In this document: one piece after another, positions 37,750-47,711 of the stretch
How the letters are laid out: the number at the start of each line of letters is the position of its first letter
Numbering within the stretch: the first letter of the stretch is position 1
Assembly: GCF_030380735.1 (NCBI RefSeq)
Contig: NZ_JAUDRZ010000002.1
Span: 372,001-436,000, forward strand
Direction of reading: 5' to 3'
Origin: Rhizobium sp. S152
GTDB taxonomy: Bacteria > Pseudomonadota > Alphaproteobacteria > Rhizobiales > Rhizobiaceae
DNA: 64,000 nt
Made by a program: the position numbers and the translations under genes
Notes under the pieces: generated by a model
Database searches by the model: none
What the model saw: the letters and a program-made list of their open reading frames with translations, nothing else
Told to the model about the DNA's origin: nothing

Positions 37750-37881
37750 TCATCACGCGGCGCTGTTTACCCTGCTTTTCAATAGTTTCGAAAGACGATT
37801 GTCTTGGAATCGCGGTAACGTCTATTACGGAGTTATCGCGGATTTCGTGCTTGGCTTTGGTTGCATAAGGGTGCGTAGACG

Positions 37882-38931
37882 ATGATTTTGGTTACCGGCG
37901 GGGCGGGCTTTATCGGTTCGAACTTCATTCTCGATTGGCTGGCCACCTGTGACGAACCGGTGGTGAATCTTGATGCCTTGACCTACGCCGGCAATCTTCA
38001 CAATCTGGCATCCATCAAGGACGATCCAAGATATACGTTCGTGCATGGTGATATCGGCGATACCGCGTTGATCGCCGATCTGTTCGGAAAGCATCAACCT
38101 CGCGCCATCATAAATTTTGCGGCCGAGAGCCATGTGGATCGGTCGATCCACGGACCGGAAGATTTCATTCAGACCAATATTGTGGGGACGTTTCGCCTGC
38201 TGGAGGCGACGCGCGCCTATTGGAGTAGCCTTGTCGATCGGGCGGCATTTCGCTTCCTTCATATATCTACGGATGAGGTGTTCGGCACGCTTGGTGCAAC
38301 CGATCCGGCTTTCAGCGAGATCACTCAATATCAGCCGAACAGCCCGTATTCAGCGAGCAAGGCCGCCAGCGATCATCTCGTCCGCGCCTATCACCACACC
38401 TACGGCCTTCCGGTTCTTACGACCAATTGCTCGAACAATTACGGACCCTACCATTTCCCAGAGAAACTCATTCCATTGGTCATCCATAATGCGCTTGAAG
38501 GCCGTTCGCTGCCGATCTACGGTGATGGCCAGCAGATCCGCGACTGGCTCTATGTGAAGGACCACTGCAGCGCGATCCGGCGGGTCCTCGAAGCCGGCAC
38601 GCCGGGCGAGACATACAATGTCGGCGGCTGGAACGAGCGCGCCAACCTCGATGTGGTTCACGTGCTCTGTGACATTCTCGACGAGCTCGCGCCCAAGAGC
38701 GACGGCGCATCCTATCGCAAGCAGATCACCTTCGTGACGGATCGCCCGGGCCACGATCGACGCTATGCGATCGACGCGCGCAAGATCGAAGTCGAACTCG
38801 GTTGGCGGCCCGTCGAGACATTCGAGAGCGGCATCCGCAAGACGGTTCGCTGGTATCTCGACAACGCAGAGTGGGTTCGCGGAGTAACATCCGGCAGTTA
38901 TCGCAACTGGGTAGAGAAGCAATACGCATGA
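37882..38931 (+). CDS. rfbB: dTDP-glucose 4,6-dehydratase
   Basis: 349 aa extended SDR enzyme. The NAD-binding motif [10 protein letters not shown] is at residues 5-14, the catalytic TDE at 130-132, and YSASK (Tyr156, Lys160) follows. It converts dTDP-glucose to dTDP-4-keto-6-deoxyglucose, the second step to dTDP-L-rhamnose. It is the first of four tightly packed genes in the order rfbBDAC and overlaps rfbD by 4 bp. An intergenic gap of 132 bp separates it from the glycosylphosphotransferase gene. Confidence 0.96.
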   Translation: MILVTGGAGFIGSNFILDWLATCDEPVVNLDALTYAGNLHNLASIKDDPRYTFVHGDIGDTALIADLFGKHQPRAIINFAAESHVDRSIHGPEDFIQTNIVGTFRLLEATRAYWSSLVDRAAFRFLHISTDEVFGTLGATDPAFSEITQYQPNSPYSASKAASDHLVRAYHHTYGLPVLTTNCSNNYGPYHFPEKLIPLVIHNALEGRSLPIYGDGQQIRDWLYVKDHCSAIRRVLEAGTPGETYNVGGWNERANLDVVHVLCDILDELAPKSDGASYRKQITFVTDRPGHDRRYAIDARKIEVELGWRPVETFESGIRKTVRWYLDNAEWVRGVTSGSYRNWVEKQYA

Positions 38932-39824
38932 AGATTCTGTTGCTCGGCAGGAACGGCCAGGTCGCCCGCGAGCTGCAGCGGACACTTCTGCCATTCGGAA
39001 CTGTAACCGCGCTCGGACGCAGTGAACTGGATCTCGACGCTATCGACAGTATCGAGCCCACCTTGCAGGCACACGTCCCCGACATCATCGTGAACGCCGC
39101 GGCGTACACACAGGTCGACCGCGCCGAGACTGATCAAGAGGCCGCCCGGCGCCTGAACGCGGAAGCGGTCGGGATTGTCGCGAATTTTGCTCGCAAAAGC
39201 GGGGCCACCCTCGTTCATTACTCGACGGATTACGTCTTCGACGGCACCAAGGATGGGCCGTATCTCGAAGCCGACAAGACCAATCCTTTAAGTGTTTATG
39301 GCGAAACGAAACGCGCGGGCGAACTTGCTATCGAAGCGTCCGGTTGCCGATTTCTCTTGTTTCGCACCAGTTGGGTCTTTTCCGCCGATGGCGCCAATTT
39401 CATCAAGACCATCCTGCGGCTGGCCAAGGAACGAACGAGTCTTCGTGTCGTCGCCGATCAATTCGGTGCTCCGACCTCGGCTGAGCTCATCGCTGACGTC
39501 ACTGCTCTCGCACTGGCCGCCCACCGCCGAGACATGTTTGCAGACGGAATCTATCATCTGACGGCGGCGGGACGAACGAGTTGGCACGGGCTGGCATGCC
39601 ATGTCGTCCAGCGGGCATCCCAGCTCGGTTTCGAGTTGAAGGCGACGGCGGAGAATATCGAACCGATCACCACCGCTGAATACCCCTTGCCCGCAGCGCG
39701 TCCGCGCAACTCGTCGCTGAGCACGGATCTTCTGGCAAGGGGACTGGGTCTTTCCATGCCCGCGTGGACCGTGCATGTCGACCGCATGCTTGAGCAACTT
39801 CGAAGACAGGAGCCGCAGTCTTGA
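38928..39824 (+). CDS. rfbD: dTDP-4-dehydrorhamnose reductase
   Basis: 298 aa from the ATG at 38928, which overlaps the rfbB stop; a longer reading inside rfbB is rejected. The start [18 protein letters not shown] is the RmlD nucleotide-binding loop, [18 protein letters not shown] and [11 protein letters not shown] carry the active-site residues, and RTSWVFS follows. It makes dTDP-L-rhamnose with NAD(P)H as the last pathway step. It is coupled to rfbA. Confidence 0.95.
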   Translation: MKILLLGRNGQVARELQRTLLPFGTVTALGRSELDLDAIDSIEPTLQAHVPDIIVNAAAYTQVDRAETDQEAARRLNAEAVGIVANFARKSGATLVHYSTDYVFDGTKDGPYLEADKTNPLSVYGETKRAGELAIEASGCRFLLFRTSWVFSADGANFIKTILRLAKERTSLRVVADQFGAPTSAELIADVTALALAAHRRDMFADGIYHLTAAGRTSWHGLACHVVQRASQLGFELKATAENIEPITTAEYPLPAARPRNSSLSTDLLARGLGLSMPAWTVHVDRMLEQLRRQEPQS

Positions 39825-40705
39825 ACAGAAAAGGCATCATTCTGGCTGGCGGCTCCGGCACACGGCTGCATCCGGCAACGCTTGCCATCAGCAAGCAGTT
39901 GCTGCCGGTCTTCGACAAGCCGATGATCTATTATCCCTTGAGCACGCTGATGCTGGCCGGGATACGGGACATCCTGATCATCTCCACGCCGCAGGACATT
40001 CCACGCTTCGAACAATTGCTGGGGACCGGCGAGGACTGGGGCGTGAGCTTCACCTATGCGGTACAGCCATCGCCCGATGGACTGGCACAGGCATTCCTGA
40101 TCGGTGAAACGTTCCTCGATGGCGCGCCTTCGGCGCTCGTCCTAGGTGACAACATTTTTTATGGCCACGATCTGCCTGTTCTGTTGCGCGATGGTATGGC
40201 TCGCGGGGAAGGGGCGACCGTGTTCGCCTATCACGTGCTGGATCCCGAACGTTATGGCGTTGTGGAGTTCGACTGCGACAAGAGAGCGGTTTCCATCGAA
40301 GAAAAGCCTATTCAACCCAAGTCGAACTATGCCGTTACCGGCCTTTATTTCTACGACGGTCGCGCGTCCGAGTTTGCCAGGCAGCTGAAGCCGTCGCCGC
40401 GAGGCGAACTGGAGATTACCGACCTCAATCGCCGCTATATGGAAGACGGTACGCTGACTGTCGAAATCATGGGGCGCGGCTATGCCTGGCTCGACACCGG
40501 GACGCATGACTCGCTGCTGGATGCAGGCCAGTTCATCGCCACGCTTGAACGCCGCCAGGGCCTCAAGGTCTCGTGCCCGGAGGAGATCGCCTTCCGCAAC
40601 GGCTGGATCGGGCGGGACGATCTCGAACGCCTTGCAGTGCCGCTTGCCAAGGGCGGATACGGGAAGTACCTGCTGCGAATTCTGGCGGAGGGAACAAGCT
40701 TTTGA
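39821..40705 (+). CDS. rfbA: Glucose-1-phosphate thymidylyltransferase
   Basis: 294 aa. The start is TTG at 39821, overlapping the rfbD stop as TTGA and preceded by AGGAG. Signature: [20 protein letters not shown], then [20 protein letters not shown] and [16 protein letters not shown]. It activates glucose-1-phosphate with dTTP, the first pathway step, and is typically inhibited by dTDP-rhamnose. Confidence 0.96.
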   Translation: MNRKGIILAGGSGTRLHPATLAISKQLLPVFDKPMIYYPLSTLMLAGIRDILIISTPQDIPRFEQLLGTGEDWGVSFTYAVQPSPDGLAQAFLIGETFLDGAPSALVLGDNIFYGHDLPVLLRDGMARGEGATVFAYHVLDPERYGVVEFDCDKRAVSIEEKPIQPKSNYAVTGLYFYDGRASEFARQLKPSPRGELEITDLNRRYMEDGTLTVEIMGRGYAWLDTGTHDSLLDAGQFIATLERRQGLKVSCPEEIAFRNGWIGRDDLERLAVPLAKGGYGKYLLRILAEGTSF

Positions 40706-41247
40706 CAGTTACGCGGCTTGCGATCCCCGAGGTGTTGCTGATCGAGCCGACGGTATTCGGCGACGATCGGGGTTTTTTCTTCGAGAGCTTCAATCAGGCT
40801 CGCTTCAACGAGGCGGTCGGCCGAGACATAAGCTTTGTTCAGGACAACCACTCGCGCTCTGGCGCTGGCGTGTTGCGCGGGCTGCATTACCAGATCCGAC
40901 AACCGCAGGGAAAGCTGGTGCGGGTGGTCGAGGGGGAGGTATTTGATGTCGCGGTGGACCTGCGTCGTTCCTCTCCAACCTTCGGCAAGTGGGTCGGCGA
41001 ATTCCTTTCGGCTGAAAACAAGCGGCAGCTCTGGGTGCCGGCCGGTTTCGCCCACGGGTTCGTTGTGACATCGGACGCAGCCCAGTTTCTCTACAAGACT
41101 ACCGATTTCTATTCGCCGGAACATGAGCGTGCGGTTGCCTGGAACGATCCCACGCTCGACATTGCATGGCCGTTGAAGACGCCGCCGATCCTCTCCAAGA
41201 AGGATGCAGTCGCCACGACACTGGATGGGGCGGAACTGTTCGACTAG
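40702..41247 (+). CDS. rfbC: dTDP-4-dehydrorhamnose 3,5-epimerase
   Basis: 181 aa. The start is TTG at 40702, overlapping the rfbA stop as TTGA; this start gives the normal RmlC N-terminus ([20 protein letters not shown]). The catalytic region [18 protein letters not shown] and [15 protein letters not shown] mark the cupin-fold epimerase. It epimerises C-3 and C-5 of the 4-keto sugar. It is the last gene of rfbBDAC; a LacI-type regulator starts 81 bp downstream. Confidence 0.95.
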   Translation: MTVTRLAIPEVLLIEPTVFGDDRGFFFESFNQARFNEAVGRDISFVQDNHSRSGAGVLRGLHYQIRQPQGKLVRVVEGEVFDVAVDLRRSSPTFGKWVGEFLSAENKRQLWVPAGFAHGFVVTSDAAQFLYKTTDFYSPEHERAVAWNDPTLDIAWPLKTPPILSKKDAVATTLDGAELFD

Positions 41248-41328
41248 GCTTCGCATTTCCCGTGCACCCTGAAGGCGTGTGTGGCAATAGTAGCACCGGC
41301 TCGAACGAGGGGAGGGAGATCGCCGTCG

Positions 41329-42366
41329 ATGAAGGGAATTCGCCAGCTAGCCAAGCATCTCGACATCTCGATCGGGACGGTTTCCCGCGCGCTGAACGGA
41401 AAGCCGGATGTAAACGAGGATACCCGCAAGCGTGTTCTCGAGGCGGCAGAAGAGCTTGGTTATGTCGCGAACCAGTCGGGGCGCAGCCTTCGCCAGGGGA
41501 CGACGAATGTCATCGGCCTGATGATCGAATCCAGCAAAGAGATGGTTGAAAACAGCGACAACTTCTTCCTCGGTGTGACCGGCGGCCTGCAGAGCGTGCT
41601 GGCGCGGCACAAGCTCGATCTCGTGATGCTGCCGTGCCCGAACGATGAGGATCCGCACGAATATCTGAAGCGCATGGTCGCCCGCCGCGTGGTGGACGCG
41701 ATGATCATCTCGGCGACGCAGCGCATCGACAAGCGTATCGATCTGCTGGTCAAGGCGAAGATCCCGTTTGTCGCACTCGGACGCAGTTCGTCCGGCGGCA
41801 GCCATCCATGGATCGACCTCGATTTCGAAGGCGTGGCGGCGTGCGCCGTGGATCGGCTGGTCGCCAAGGGGCACAAACGCATCGCCATCGCGGCGCCGTC
41901 GAACGATATCAACCTCGGCTATATTTTCGTCGATGCCTATCGCCAGTCTCTTGAACGCCACGGCATTCCGTACGATCCGTCGCTGGTCATCCGCGTCAAG
42001 TCGAGCGAGCAGGGGGGATATCAGGCCGGGCACGAGATGCTGTTGCTCGACGACCGACCGACCGCGATCATCCTGATCTACGAGTTGATGGCGATCGGGC
42101 TCTATCGCCGTCTGGCGGAGGCGGGAATTGTTCCTGGACGCGATCTGGCTGTCATTGGTTTCCGCGAGGAGCCACGCGGCAGGTTCCTGCAACCCTCTCT
42201 CACCTGTTTTCGAATGTCGCTCCGGGACCTTGGTGTCGAGCTCGCCGAGACGCTTCTTGCGACGATGCCTGCTTATGCAGAGCACTATCCGCGTGGCGCG
42301 CGCAATACGATATGGCCGTTGGAATTGGCACCTGGCGAGAGTGACGCATTCTCTCTGTCGAACTGA
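41329..42366 (+). CDS. LacI-family transcriptional regulator
   Basis: 345 aa from the ATG at 41329, with GGAGGGAG upstream; this start puts the LacI headpiece at residues 1-50 (IRQLAKHLDISIGTVSRALN, DTRKRVLEAAEELGYVANQS). A periplasmic-binding-protein-like sensor follows (VIGLMIESSKEMVENSDNFF, GGYQAGHEMLLLDDRP, VIGFREEP). It most likely represses the sugar operon starting at 42595, whose promoter has two LacI-type palindromes. The inducer is unknown. Confidence 0.92.
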   Translation: MKGIRQLAKHLDISIGTVSRALNGKPDVNEDTRKRVLEAAEELGYVANQSGRSLRQGTTNVIGLMIESSKEMVENSDNFFLGVTGGLQSVLARHKLDLVMLPCPNDEDPHEYLKRMVARRVVDAMIISATQRIDKRIDLLVKAKIPFVALGRSSSGGSHPWIDLDFEGVAACAVDRLVAKGHKRIAIAAPSNDINLGYIFVDAYRQSLERHGIPYDPSLVIRVKSSEQGGYQAGHEMLLLDDRPTAIILIYELMAIGLYRRLAEAGIVPGRDLAVIGFREEPRGRFLQPSLTCFRMSLRDLGVELAETLLATMPAYAEHYPRGARNTIWPLELAPGESDAFSLSN

Positions 42367-42503
42367 CTCGCTGACGTATCCGGGCGGCGCATTTTTTCTG
42401 TTGGTCCTGCCAGCAATTTTCATTGTTGCGATGCAGCGATCGATAGCTAAGCGCCCGCATTTTCAGATGTTTTCCGCAGCATTTTTAGCTTGAATGCGAC
42501 CTA

Positions 42504-42533
42504 TTGACACCAGGAAACGTTTCTGACTAGTAT
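42504..42533 (+). promoter_or_regulatory. Sigma-70-type promoter of the sugar operon
   Basis: TTGACA at 42504-42509 and TAGTAT at 42528-42533, 18 bp apart, resemble -35 and -10 boxes. One operator lies between them and the second overlaps the expected transcription start. Confidence 0.55.
42514..42523. promoter_or_regulatory. LacI-type operator 1
   Basis: GAAACGTTTC is a perfect palindrome with the central CG common to LacI/GalR-family sites. It lies between the -35 and -10 boxes. Confidence 0.6.
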
Positions 42534-42547
42534 CGTAAACGTTTACG
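42534..42547. promoter_or_regulatory. LacI-type operator 2
   Basis: CGTAAACGTTTACG is a perfect 14-bp palindrome. Its centre is 22 bp from that of operator 1, about two helical turns, so two repressor dimers could sit on the same face of the DNA. Confidence 0.7.
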
Positions 42548-42594
42548 GGGTCCGTTTCGGGAGGAAAACCAGAAGCGACCCATCGGAGGAAATC

Positions 42595-43629
42595 GTGACA
42601 TTGAATGCCGTTCTCTGCGGTTGCGGAGCCATGTCGAAGGGCTGGTTGCGCGCCATCAAGGAAACCCCGGCTCTCGCAGCCGAAATCGAGATCAAGGGTC
42701 TCGTCGATGTCAATCCGGCGGCGGCTGAAAAGCTCGCCGAGGAATTCGGGTTGAGCGGTGCCGTGATCGGTTCCGATCTCGCCGACGTCATCGCAAAATC
42801 AAAAGCCGGCATCGTCTTCGACGTGGTTATCCCGACCGCGCGCTTCAACGTCGTATCGACGGCGCTGAAGGCCGGCTGCCACGTGCTGAGCGAGAAGCCC
42901 ATGGCAACATCGCTTGCCGAGGGTGCAGCCCTCATCGATCTCGCAGCCGAGACGGGCAAGGTACACGCCATCATCCAGAACCGCCGTTTCATCTCTGGCG
43001 TCCGCCGCATGCGCCGTTTCGTCGAAAGTGGTGCGATCGGCGATATTACCGGCATCCATTGCGACTTCTTCCTGGCGCCGCACTTCGGCGGTTTCCGCGA
43101 AGAGATGGACAATGTCCTGTTGCTCGACATGGCGATCCACACCTTCGACGCCGCCCGCTTCGTCGCCGACAAGACGCCGCTGGCGGTCTACTGCGTCGAG
43201 CGCAATCCGAAGGGTTCGTGGTATCAGCACGGCGCTTCCGCCAACGCGACGTTCGAGTTCGCCGATGATGTGGTCTTCACCTATCGCGGATCCTGGTGCG
43301 CCGAAGGCGAGCGCACGAGCTGGGAGAGCCAGTGGCGCCTCGTCGGCTCCAGGGGAATGCTCACCTGGGACGGCGACGAGGGTTTCAAGGCCGCGACCGC
43401 TGGGCAGGAGCCAGGGCTGCTGCACGGCTTCACGCCGGTGGATGTTCCAGCGCCCGCCCATGACGAAGAGACACATGGCCACGCCAGCGTGATCGCGAGC
43501 TTCGTCGAAGCGATCAAGACGGGCAAGCGCCCGGAGACCGCAAGTTCCGACAATATCAGAAGCCTGGCCATGGTCTTCGGCGCGATCGAAAGCGCCAAGA
43601 CCGGCAAGCGTATCGAAATTTCAGCATAA
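42595..43629 (+). CDS. Gfo/Idh/MocA-family oxidoreductase
   Basis: 344 aa with a GTG start at 42595 preceded by CGGAGGAAAT. The N-terminal Rossmann fold begins NAVLCGCGAMSKGWLRAI, the conserved CHVLSEKPMATSLAEG carries the catalytic EKP motif, and MAIHTFDAARF supplies the later Asp/His. These enzymes oxidise or reduce sugars and cyclitols with NAD(P). It is the first gene of an operon with a TIM-barrel isomerase and an ABC importer; together they probably oxidise the imported sugar. The substrate is not identifiable by eye. Confidence 0.9.
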   Translation: MTLNAVLCGCGAMSKGWLRAIKETPALAAEIEIKGLVDVNPAAAEKLAEEFGLSGAVIGSDLADVIAKSKAGIVFDVVIPTARFNVVSTALKAGCHVLSEKPMATSLAEGAALIDLAAETGKVHAIIQNRRFISGVRRMRRFVESGAIGDITGIHCDFFLAPHFGGFREEMDNVLLLDMAIHTFDAARFVADKTPLAVYCVERNPKGSWYQHGASANATFEFADDVVFTYRGSWCAEGERTSWESQWRLVGSRGMLTWDGDEGFKAATAGQEPGLLHGFTPVDVPAPAHDEETHGHASVIASFVEAIKTGKRPETASSDNIRSLAMVFGAIESAKTGKRIEISA

Positions 43630-43640
43630 GGATCGAGATT

Positions 43641-44543
43641 GTGAGCAACCCCGCCAAGTCCATTCGCATCGGAACCATGGTCAGCGCCTCCAAGGGCGGC
43701 GCCGACAAGCGGATCGGCCAGATCGCCGATCTGGGCTTCGAAAGCTTCGAACCGTTCTTCTGGCAGACGACCAATGGGCAGAACCTCGCCGAACTCGGTA
43801 AGCGCTGCGTCGACGCCATCGGCGACCGCGACATCACCATCTCGACGCTCGGCATGTTCGGCAATCCGCTGGAAACGACCGATATCGATCTCGACACGCT
43901 CCAGGGCTGGAAGGACTGCATCGACAACGCGCATCACTTCGGCGCCACCTGCGTTGCTGGCTTTACCGGCCGTATTCGTGGCAAGGTGCTGACCGACAGC
44001 CTGCCGCGCTACAAGGAAATCTGGAGTGAGCTTGCCAAGCGCGCCGCCGACAAAGGCGTCAAGATCGCCTTCGAAAACTGCGCGATGGACGGCAACTGGC
44101 AGACCGGCGACTGGAACATCGCGCACAATCCGGATGCCTGGGAGCTGATCTTCAACGAGACGCCTGATGACAACATCGGCATCGAATGGGAGCCGTGCCA
44201 TCAAATGGTTTATCTGATCGAGCCGCTGCCGCAGATCCGCAAGTGGGCGTCGAAAATCTTCCACGTTCACGGTAAGGATGCAACGATCCGCTGGGATGTC
44301 ATCAAGGAGCATGGCATCTTCGGTAAGGAGAAGTTCGTGTTCATGCGAACGCCTGGTTTCGGCGACAGCAACTGGACGGACATCATTTCGGAACTGCGCC
44401 TCGCCGGCTGGTCGGGATCCATCGACATCGAAGGTTGGCATGATCCTGTTTATCGCGACGCGCTCGAGATGACCGGCCAGGTTCATGCGCTGAACCATTT
44501 GAAGCATGCCCGGGGCGGCGATTTCGTCGTCGATCCGGTTTGA
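43641..44543 (+). CDS. TIM-barrel sugar isomerase/epimerase (AP endonuclease 2 family)
   Basis: 300 aa with a GTG start 11 bp after the oxidoreductase gene. Xylose-isomerase-like barrel signs: IGTMVSASKGGADKRIGQI, then VKIAFENCAMDGNWQTGDWN with a metal-binding Glu, GIEWEPCHQMVYLIEPL (Glu/His), FHVHGKDATIRWDVI and GSIDIEGWHDP. Such enzymes isomerise or epimerise keto-sugars or inositol derivatives. With the adjacent dehydrogenase it would act on a keto-intermediate (inference). Confidence 0.88.
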   Translation: MSNPAKSIRIGTMVSASKGGADKRIGQIADLGFESFEPFFWQTTNGQNLAELGKRCVDAIGDRDITISTLGMFGNPLETTDIDLDTLQGWKDCIDNAHHFGATCVAGFTGRIRGKVLTDSLPRYKEIWSELAKRAADKGVKIAFENCAMDGNWQTGDWNIAHNPDAWELIFNETPDDNIGIEWEPCHQMVYLIEPLPQIRKWASKIFHVHGKDATIRWDVIKEHGIFGKEKFVFMRTPGFGDSNWTDIISELRLAGWSGSIDIEGWHDPVYRDALEMTGQVHALNHLKHARGGDFVVDPV

Positions 44544-44611
44544 TGATATCGCGGCCGGCAAGGAGGAATTGCCGGCTTCACGATCAAGGATAACCACAAA
44601 GGAGGAGAACC

Positions 44612-45844
44612 ATGGCTATCCGTAAATTTGCAATGATCGGCGCGCTTGCTCTGGCGGGCGTGTCGCTCTTCGGTCTTGCCGCCAAGGCCGAGGACGTCAC
44701 CCTGACCCTCTGGTCGCTGGATCGTGATATCCAGCCGGCGCCGAACCTGATCAAGGAATTCAACGATCAGAACAACGGCATCAAGATCGAATATCGCCAG
44801 ATCCAGTTCGACGACGTCGTCAGTGAATCCATGCGCGCGTTCTCGACCGGCAAGGCACCCGATATCATCGCCATCGACAACCCGAACCACGCGATGTTCG
44901 CCGCCCGCAAGGCGTTCCTCGATCTCACCGACATGATTTCGAAGTCGACGGTCATCAAGCCCGAGAACTACTTCCCCGGACCGTTGAAGTCCGCCACCTG
45001 GGATGGCAAGCTCTATGGCGTGCCGAAGGCCACCAACACGATCGCGCTTTACTACAACAAGGACATGTTCAAGGCCGCCGGCCTCGATCCGGAAAAGCCA
45101 CCGCAGACCTGGGACGAACTGGTCGCGGACGCCAAGAAGCTGACCGACCCGTCGAAGAACGTCTACGGCCTGACCTTCTCGGCCAAGGCCAACGAGGAAG
45201 GCACCTTCCAGTTCCTGCCTTGGGCACAGATGGGCGGCGCGACCTACAAGACGATCAATGCTGATGGTGCTGTGAAGGCGCTGACTGTCTGGAAGCAGAT
45301 CATGGACGAGAAGCTCGCTTCTCCCGATACGCTGACCCGCAGTCAGTGGGATGCGACCGCGACCTTCAACGCCGGCAACGCGGCTATGGCCATCTCCGGC
45401 CCATGGGAAATCGATCGCATGCTGACCGACGCCAAGTTCGACTGGGGCACGGCGCTGCTGCCAGTGCCGCAGGAAGGCGCACAGCGGTCTTCAGCCATGG
45501 GCGACTACAACTGGGCGATCTTCTCCAGCTCCAAGCATCCGGAAGAAGCCTTCAAGGCGCTCGAATTCTTCGCCTCGAAGGATGACACGATGTACCAGAA
45601 GTTCGGCCAGCTGCCGGCTCGTTCCGACATCGCCATCCCGCCGACTGGCAACAAGCTGAAGGACGATGCGCTGAAGACCTTCGTCGAGCAGCTGAAATAT
45701 GCCCAGCCGCGTGGTCCGTCGCCGGAATGGCCGAAGATCTCCAAGGCTATCCAGGATGCGATCCAGGCCGCGCTGACCGGCCAGATGTCGCCGAAGGACG
45801 CGCTCGATCAGGCCGCCGAGAAGATCAAGGCCGTCGAAGAGTGA
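44612..45844 (+). CDS. Sugar ABC transporter periplasmic binding protein (family 1)
   Basis: 410 aa with a strong AAAGGAGGAG ribosome site and a signal peptide ([16 protein letters not shown], cleaved near 25). The family 1 solute-binding fold is seen in [40 protein letters not shown] and [15 protein letters not shown]. It delivers the operon's sugar to the two permeases downstream. Three hairpins separate it from the permease genes, consistent with excess production. Confidence 0.92.
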   Translation: MAIRKFAMIGALALAGVSLFGLAAKAEDVTLTLWSLDRDIQPAPNLIKEFNDQNNGIKIEYRQIQFDDVVSESMRAFSTGKAPDIIAIDNPNHAMFAARKAFLDLTDMISKSTVIKPENYFPGPLKSATWDGKLYGVPKATNTIALYYNKDMFKAAGLDPEKPPQTWDELVADAKKLTDPSKNVYGLTFSAKANEEGTFQFLPWAQMGGATYKTINADGAVKALTVWKQIMDEKLASPDTLTRSQWDATATFNAGNAAMAISGPWEIDRMLTDAKFDWGTALLPVPQEGAQRSSAMGDYNWAIFSSSKHPEEAFKALEFFASKDDTMYQKFGQLPARSDIAIPPTGNKLKDDALKTFVEQLKYAQPRGPSPEWPKISKAIQDAIQAALTGQMSPKDALDQAAEKIKAVEE

Positions 45845-45857
45845 CATATAAGGGCAA

Positions 45858-45962
45858 GCGGAGTGCGAGTGCGCTCCGCCTGTCCGACCCCAATGGCGTT
45901 TTCGCCATCCCACCGTTTCCTCCCGGCAGGGGCTGTCTTCCGCGCAAGCGCCAGGCAGCCCC
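45858..45962 (+). terminator. Three consecutive hairpins after the binding-protein gene
   Basis: Stem 1 pairs GCGGAG 45858-45863 with CTCCGC 45874-45879. Stem 2 pairs ATGGCG 45893-45898 with CGCCAT 45903-45908 around TTTT. Stem 3 pairs GGGGCTG 45929-45935 with CAGCCCC 45956-45962. None has a clear T-tract, so 3-prime mRNA stabilisation or partial attenuation is more likely than full termination. Confidence 0.5.
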
Positions 45963-45984
45963 GTTCGGAGCTTAAGGGGTATCC

Positions 45985-46887
45985 ATGAAGAGGCTTTTTT
46001 CCAGCATCACCGATGGCCGCGGTTTCGACATCACGCTTGTCACCCTGCCGCTCATCTTCCTGTTCGTGCTTGCGGGCCTGCCGCTTGTCTACAACATCGT
46101 CATGAGTTTCCAGGAGGTCGACATGTTCAGCCTCGGGACCTTCGTGCGCCCCTTCGTCGGTTTCAAGAACTATGTCGATCTGTTCAAGCAGCCTGAAACG
46201 CTGCCGATCATCTACAACACCGTGCTGTTCGTCGTCGGCTCCATCGCCGGCCAGTTCCTGATCGGCTTCGGCCTGGCGCTGTTCTTCTGGGTAAACTTTC
46301 CCGGCGCCTCCTGGCTTCGCGGTCTGTTCCTTGTTTCCTGGGTCATGCCCGGCCTCGTCGTCGGCGCGATCTGGAACTGGGTGTTGTCGGGCGATTTCGG
46401 CGTCTTGAATTTCATCCTGCGCGAACGCGGGTTGATCAGCACCAACATCTTCTGGCGCTCGGACCCCAATTTCTCGCTCTGGGCCGTCGTCATCGCCAAT
46501 ATCTGGCTCGGCACGTCCTTCAACATGATCCTGCTTTCCGTCGGCCTTTCTTCCATTCCCGGCGATCTCTACGAGGCTGCCGAACTCGACGGTGCCAATG
46601 CCTGGCAGCGCTTCTGGACGATCACGCTTCCGATGATGCGCTCGACCATCGGCGCCATCGTCTCGCTCGGCCTGATCTTCACGCTGCAGCAGTTCGACCT
46701 GTTCGCGGCCATCACCGACGGCGGGCCGAACAATTCGTCCAACGTTACGCAATACTGGGCCTGGGATCTCTCGTTCCGGCAATATGACTTCGGCAAGGGC
46801 GCCACGATCTCCGTCATCATGATCGTCTTCGTGATGTTCGCCTCGATCGTCTATGTCCGGTCGACAAAACATGAGGTGCGCGGATGA
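45985..46887 (+). CDS. Sugar ABC transporter permease, MalF type
   Basis: 300 aa, six membrane segments beginning at about residue 17 (IFLFVLAGLPLVYNIVMSF). The EAA loop is DLYEAAELDGANAWQRFWTI followed by TLPM. It is a CUT1 carbohydrate permease subunit. It overlaps the next permease gene by 4 bp. Confidence 0.92.
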   Translation: MKRLFSSITDGRGFDITLVTLPLIFLFVLAGLPLVYNIVMSFQEVDMFSLGTFVRPFVGFKNYVDLFKQPETLPIIYNTVLFVVGSIAGQFLIGFGLALFFWVNFPGASWLRGLFLVSWVMPGLVVGAIWNWVLSGDFGVLNFILRERGLISTNIFWRSDPNFSLWAVVIANIWLGTSFNMILLSVGLSSIPGDLYEAAELDGANAWQRFWTITLPMMRSTIGAIVSLGLIFTLQQFDLFAAITDGGPNNSSNVTQYWAWDLSFRQYDFGKGATISVIMIVFVMFASIVYVRSTKHEVRG

Positions 46888-47711
46888 GCGATACCAACCG
46901 CAACCGCCTGATGCTGTTCATCGCGATCGTCCTGGCGGCAATCTATCTCTTCCCCCTCTACTGGATGTACATTACGGCGCTGAAAAGCGGCTCCGAGATG
47001 TTCGCCAACCCGCCGAGCTTCTGGCCGTCCTCACCGCAGTGGGGAACCTACGCCTATGTCTGGGAAAGCCGGAACATGGGGCGCTATCTCTGGAACTCTA
47101 TTGTCATTGCCTTCGGTTCCGTGGCGCTGATCACCGTGCTCGGCGTCGGCTGTGCCTATGTGCTGGCGCGCTATCGCAACATGTGGGTTGATATCGGCTT
47201 GTTCCTCATCCTGATGCTGCAGGTCCTGCCGGCGTCGCTGATGATCACGCCGATCTTCGTGGGCTTCTCGCAGTTCGGCCTGCTCGACTATCCGCGCTTT
47301 GCCGTGATCCTGGCGATCGCCGCGAAAAGCATGCCGTTCTTCGTCGTCCTGGTGCGCGCCACGTTCATGGCCGTGCCCATGGAGCTTGAAGAAGCCGCGC
47401 TGGTCGACGGCAATTCCCGCTTCGGCGCCTTCTTCAACATCGTGCTGCCGCTTGCCCGCAACGGCATTCTCGTCAGCGCCATCCTGATCTTCATGCAGGC
47501 CTTCGGCGAGTTCGTCTATTCGAAGTCGATGATCCAGGAAGCCGAGCTTCAGCCCGCCAGCGTCGGCCTAAACTCCTTCATGGGGCCGAACACCAGCGAG
47601 TGGAACAACATCATGGCCTACGCCACGATGTATGTGACGCCCGTTCTCGCCATCTTCGTTCTCTTGCAGCGCCGCATCGTATCCGGCCTCACCTCTGGAG
47701 CCCTCAAATGA
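46884..47711 (+). CDS. Sugar ABC transporter permease, MalG type
   Basis: 275 aa, with the first membrane segment at about residues 8-27 (MLFIAIVLAAIYLFPLYWMY). The EAA loop MELEEAALVDGNSRFGAFFN is followed by VLPLA. It is the second permease subunit, coupled by ATGA overlaps to the MalF-type gene upstream and the ATPase gene downstream. Confidence 0.92.
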   Translation: MSDTNRNRLMLFIAIVLAAIYLFPLYWMYITALKSGSEMFANPPSFWPSSPQWGTYAYVWESRNMGRYLWNSIVIAFGSVALITVLGVGCAYVLARYRNMWVDIGLFLILMLQVLPASLMITPIFVGFSQFGLLDYPRFAVILAIAAKSMPFFVVLVRATFMAVPMELEEAALVDGNSRFGAFFNIVLPLARNGILVSAILIFMQAFGEFVYSKSMIQEAELQPASVGLNSFMGPNTSEWNNIMAYATMYVTPVLAIFVLLQRRIVSGLTSGALK

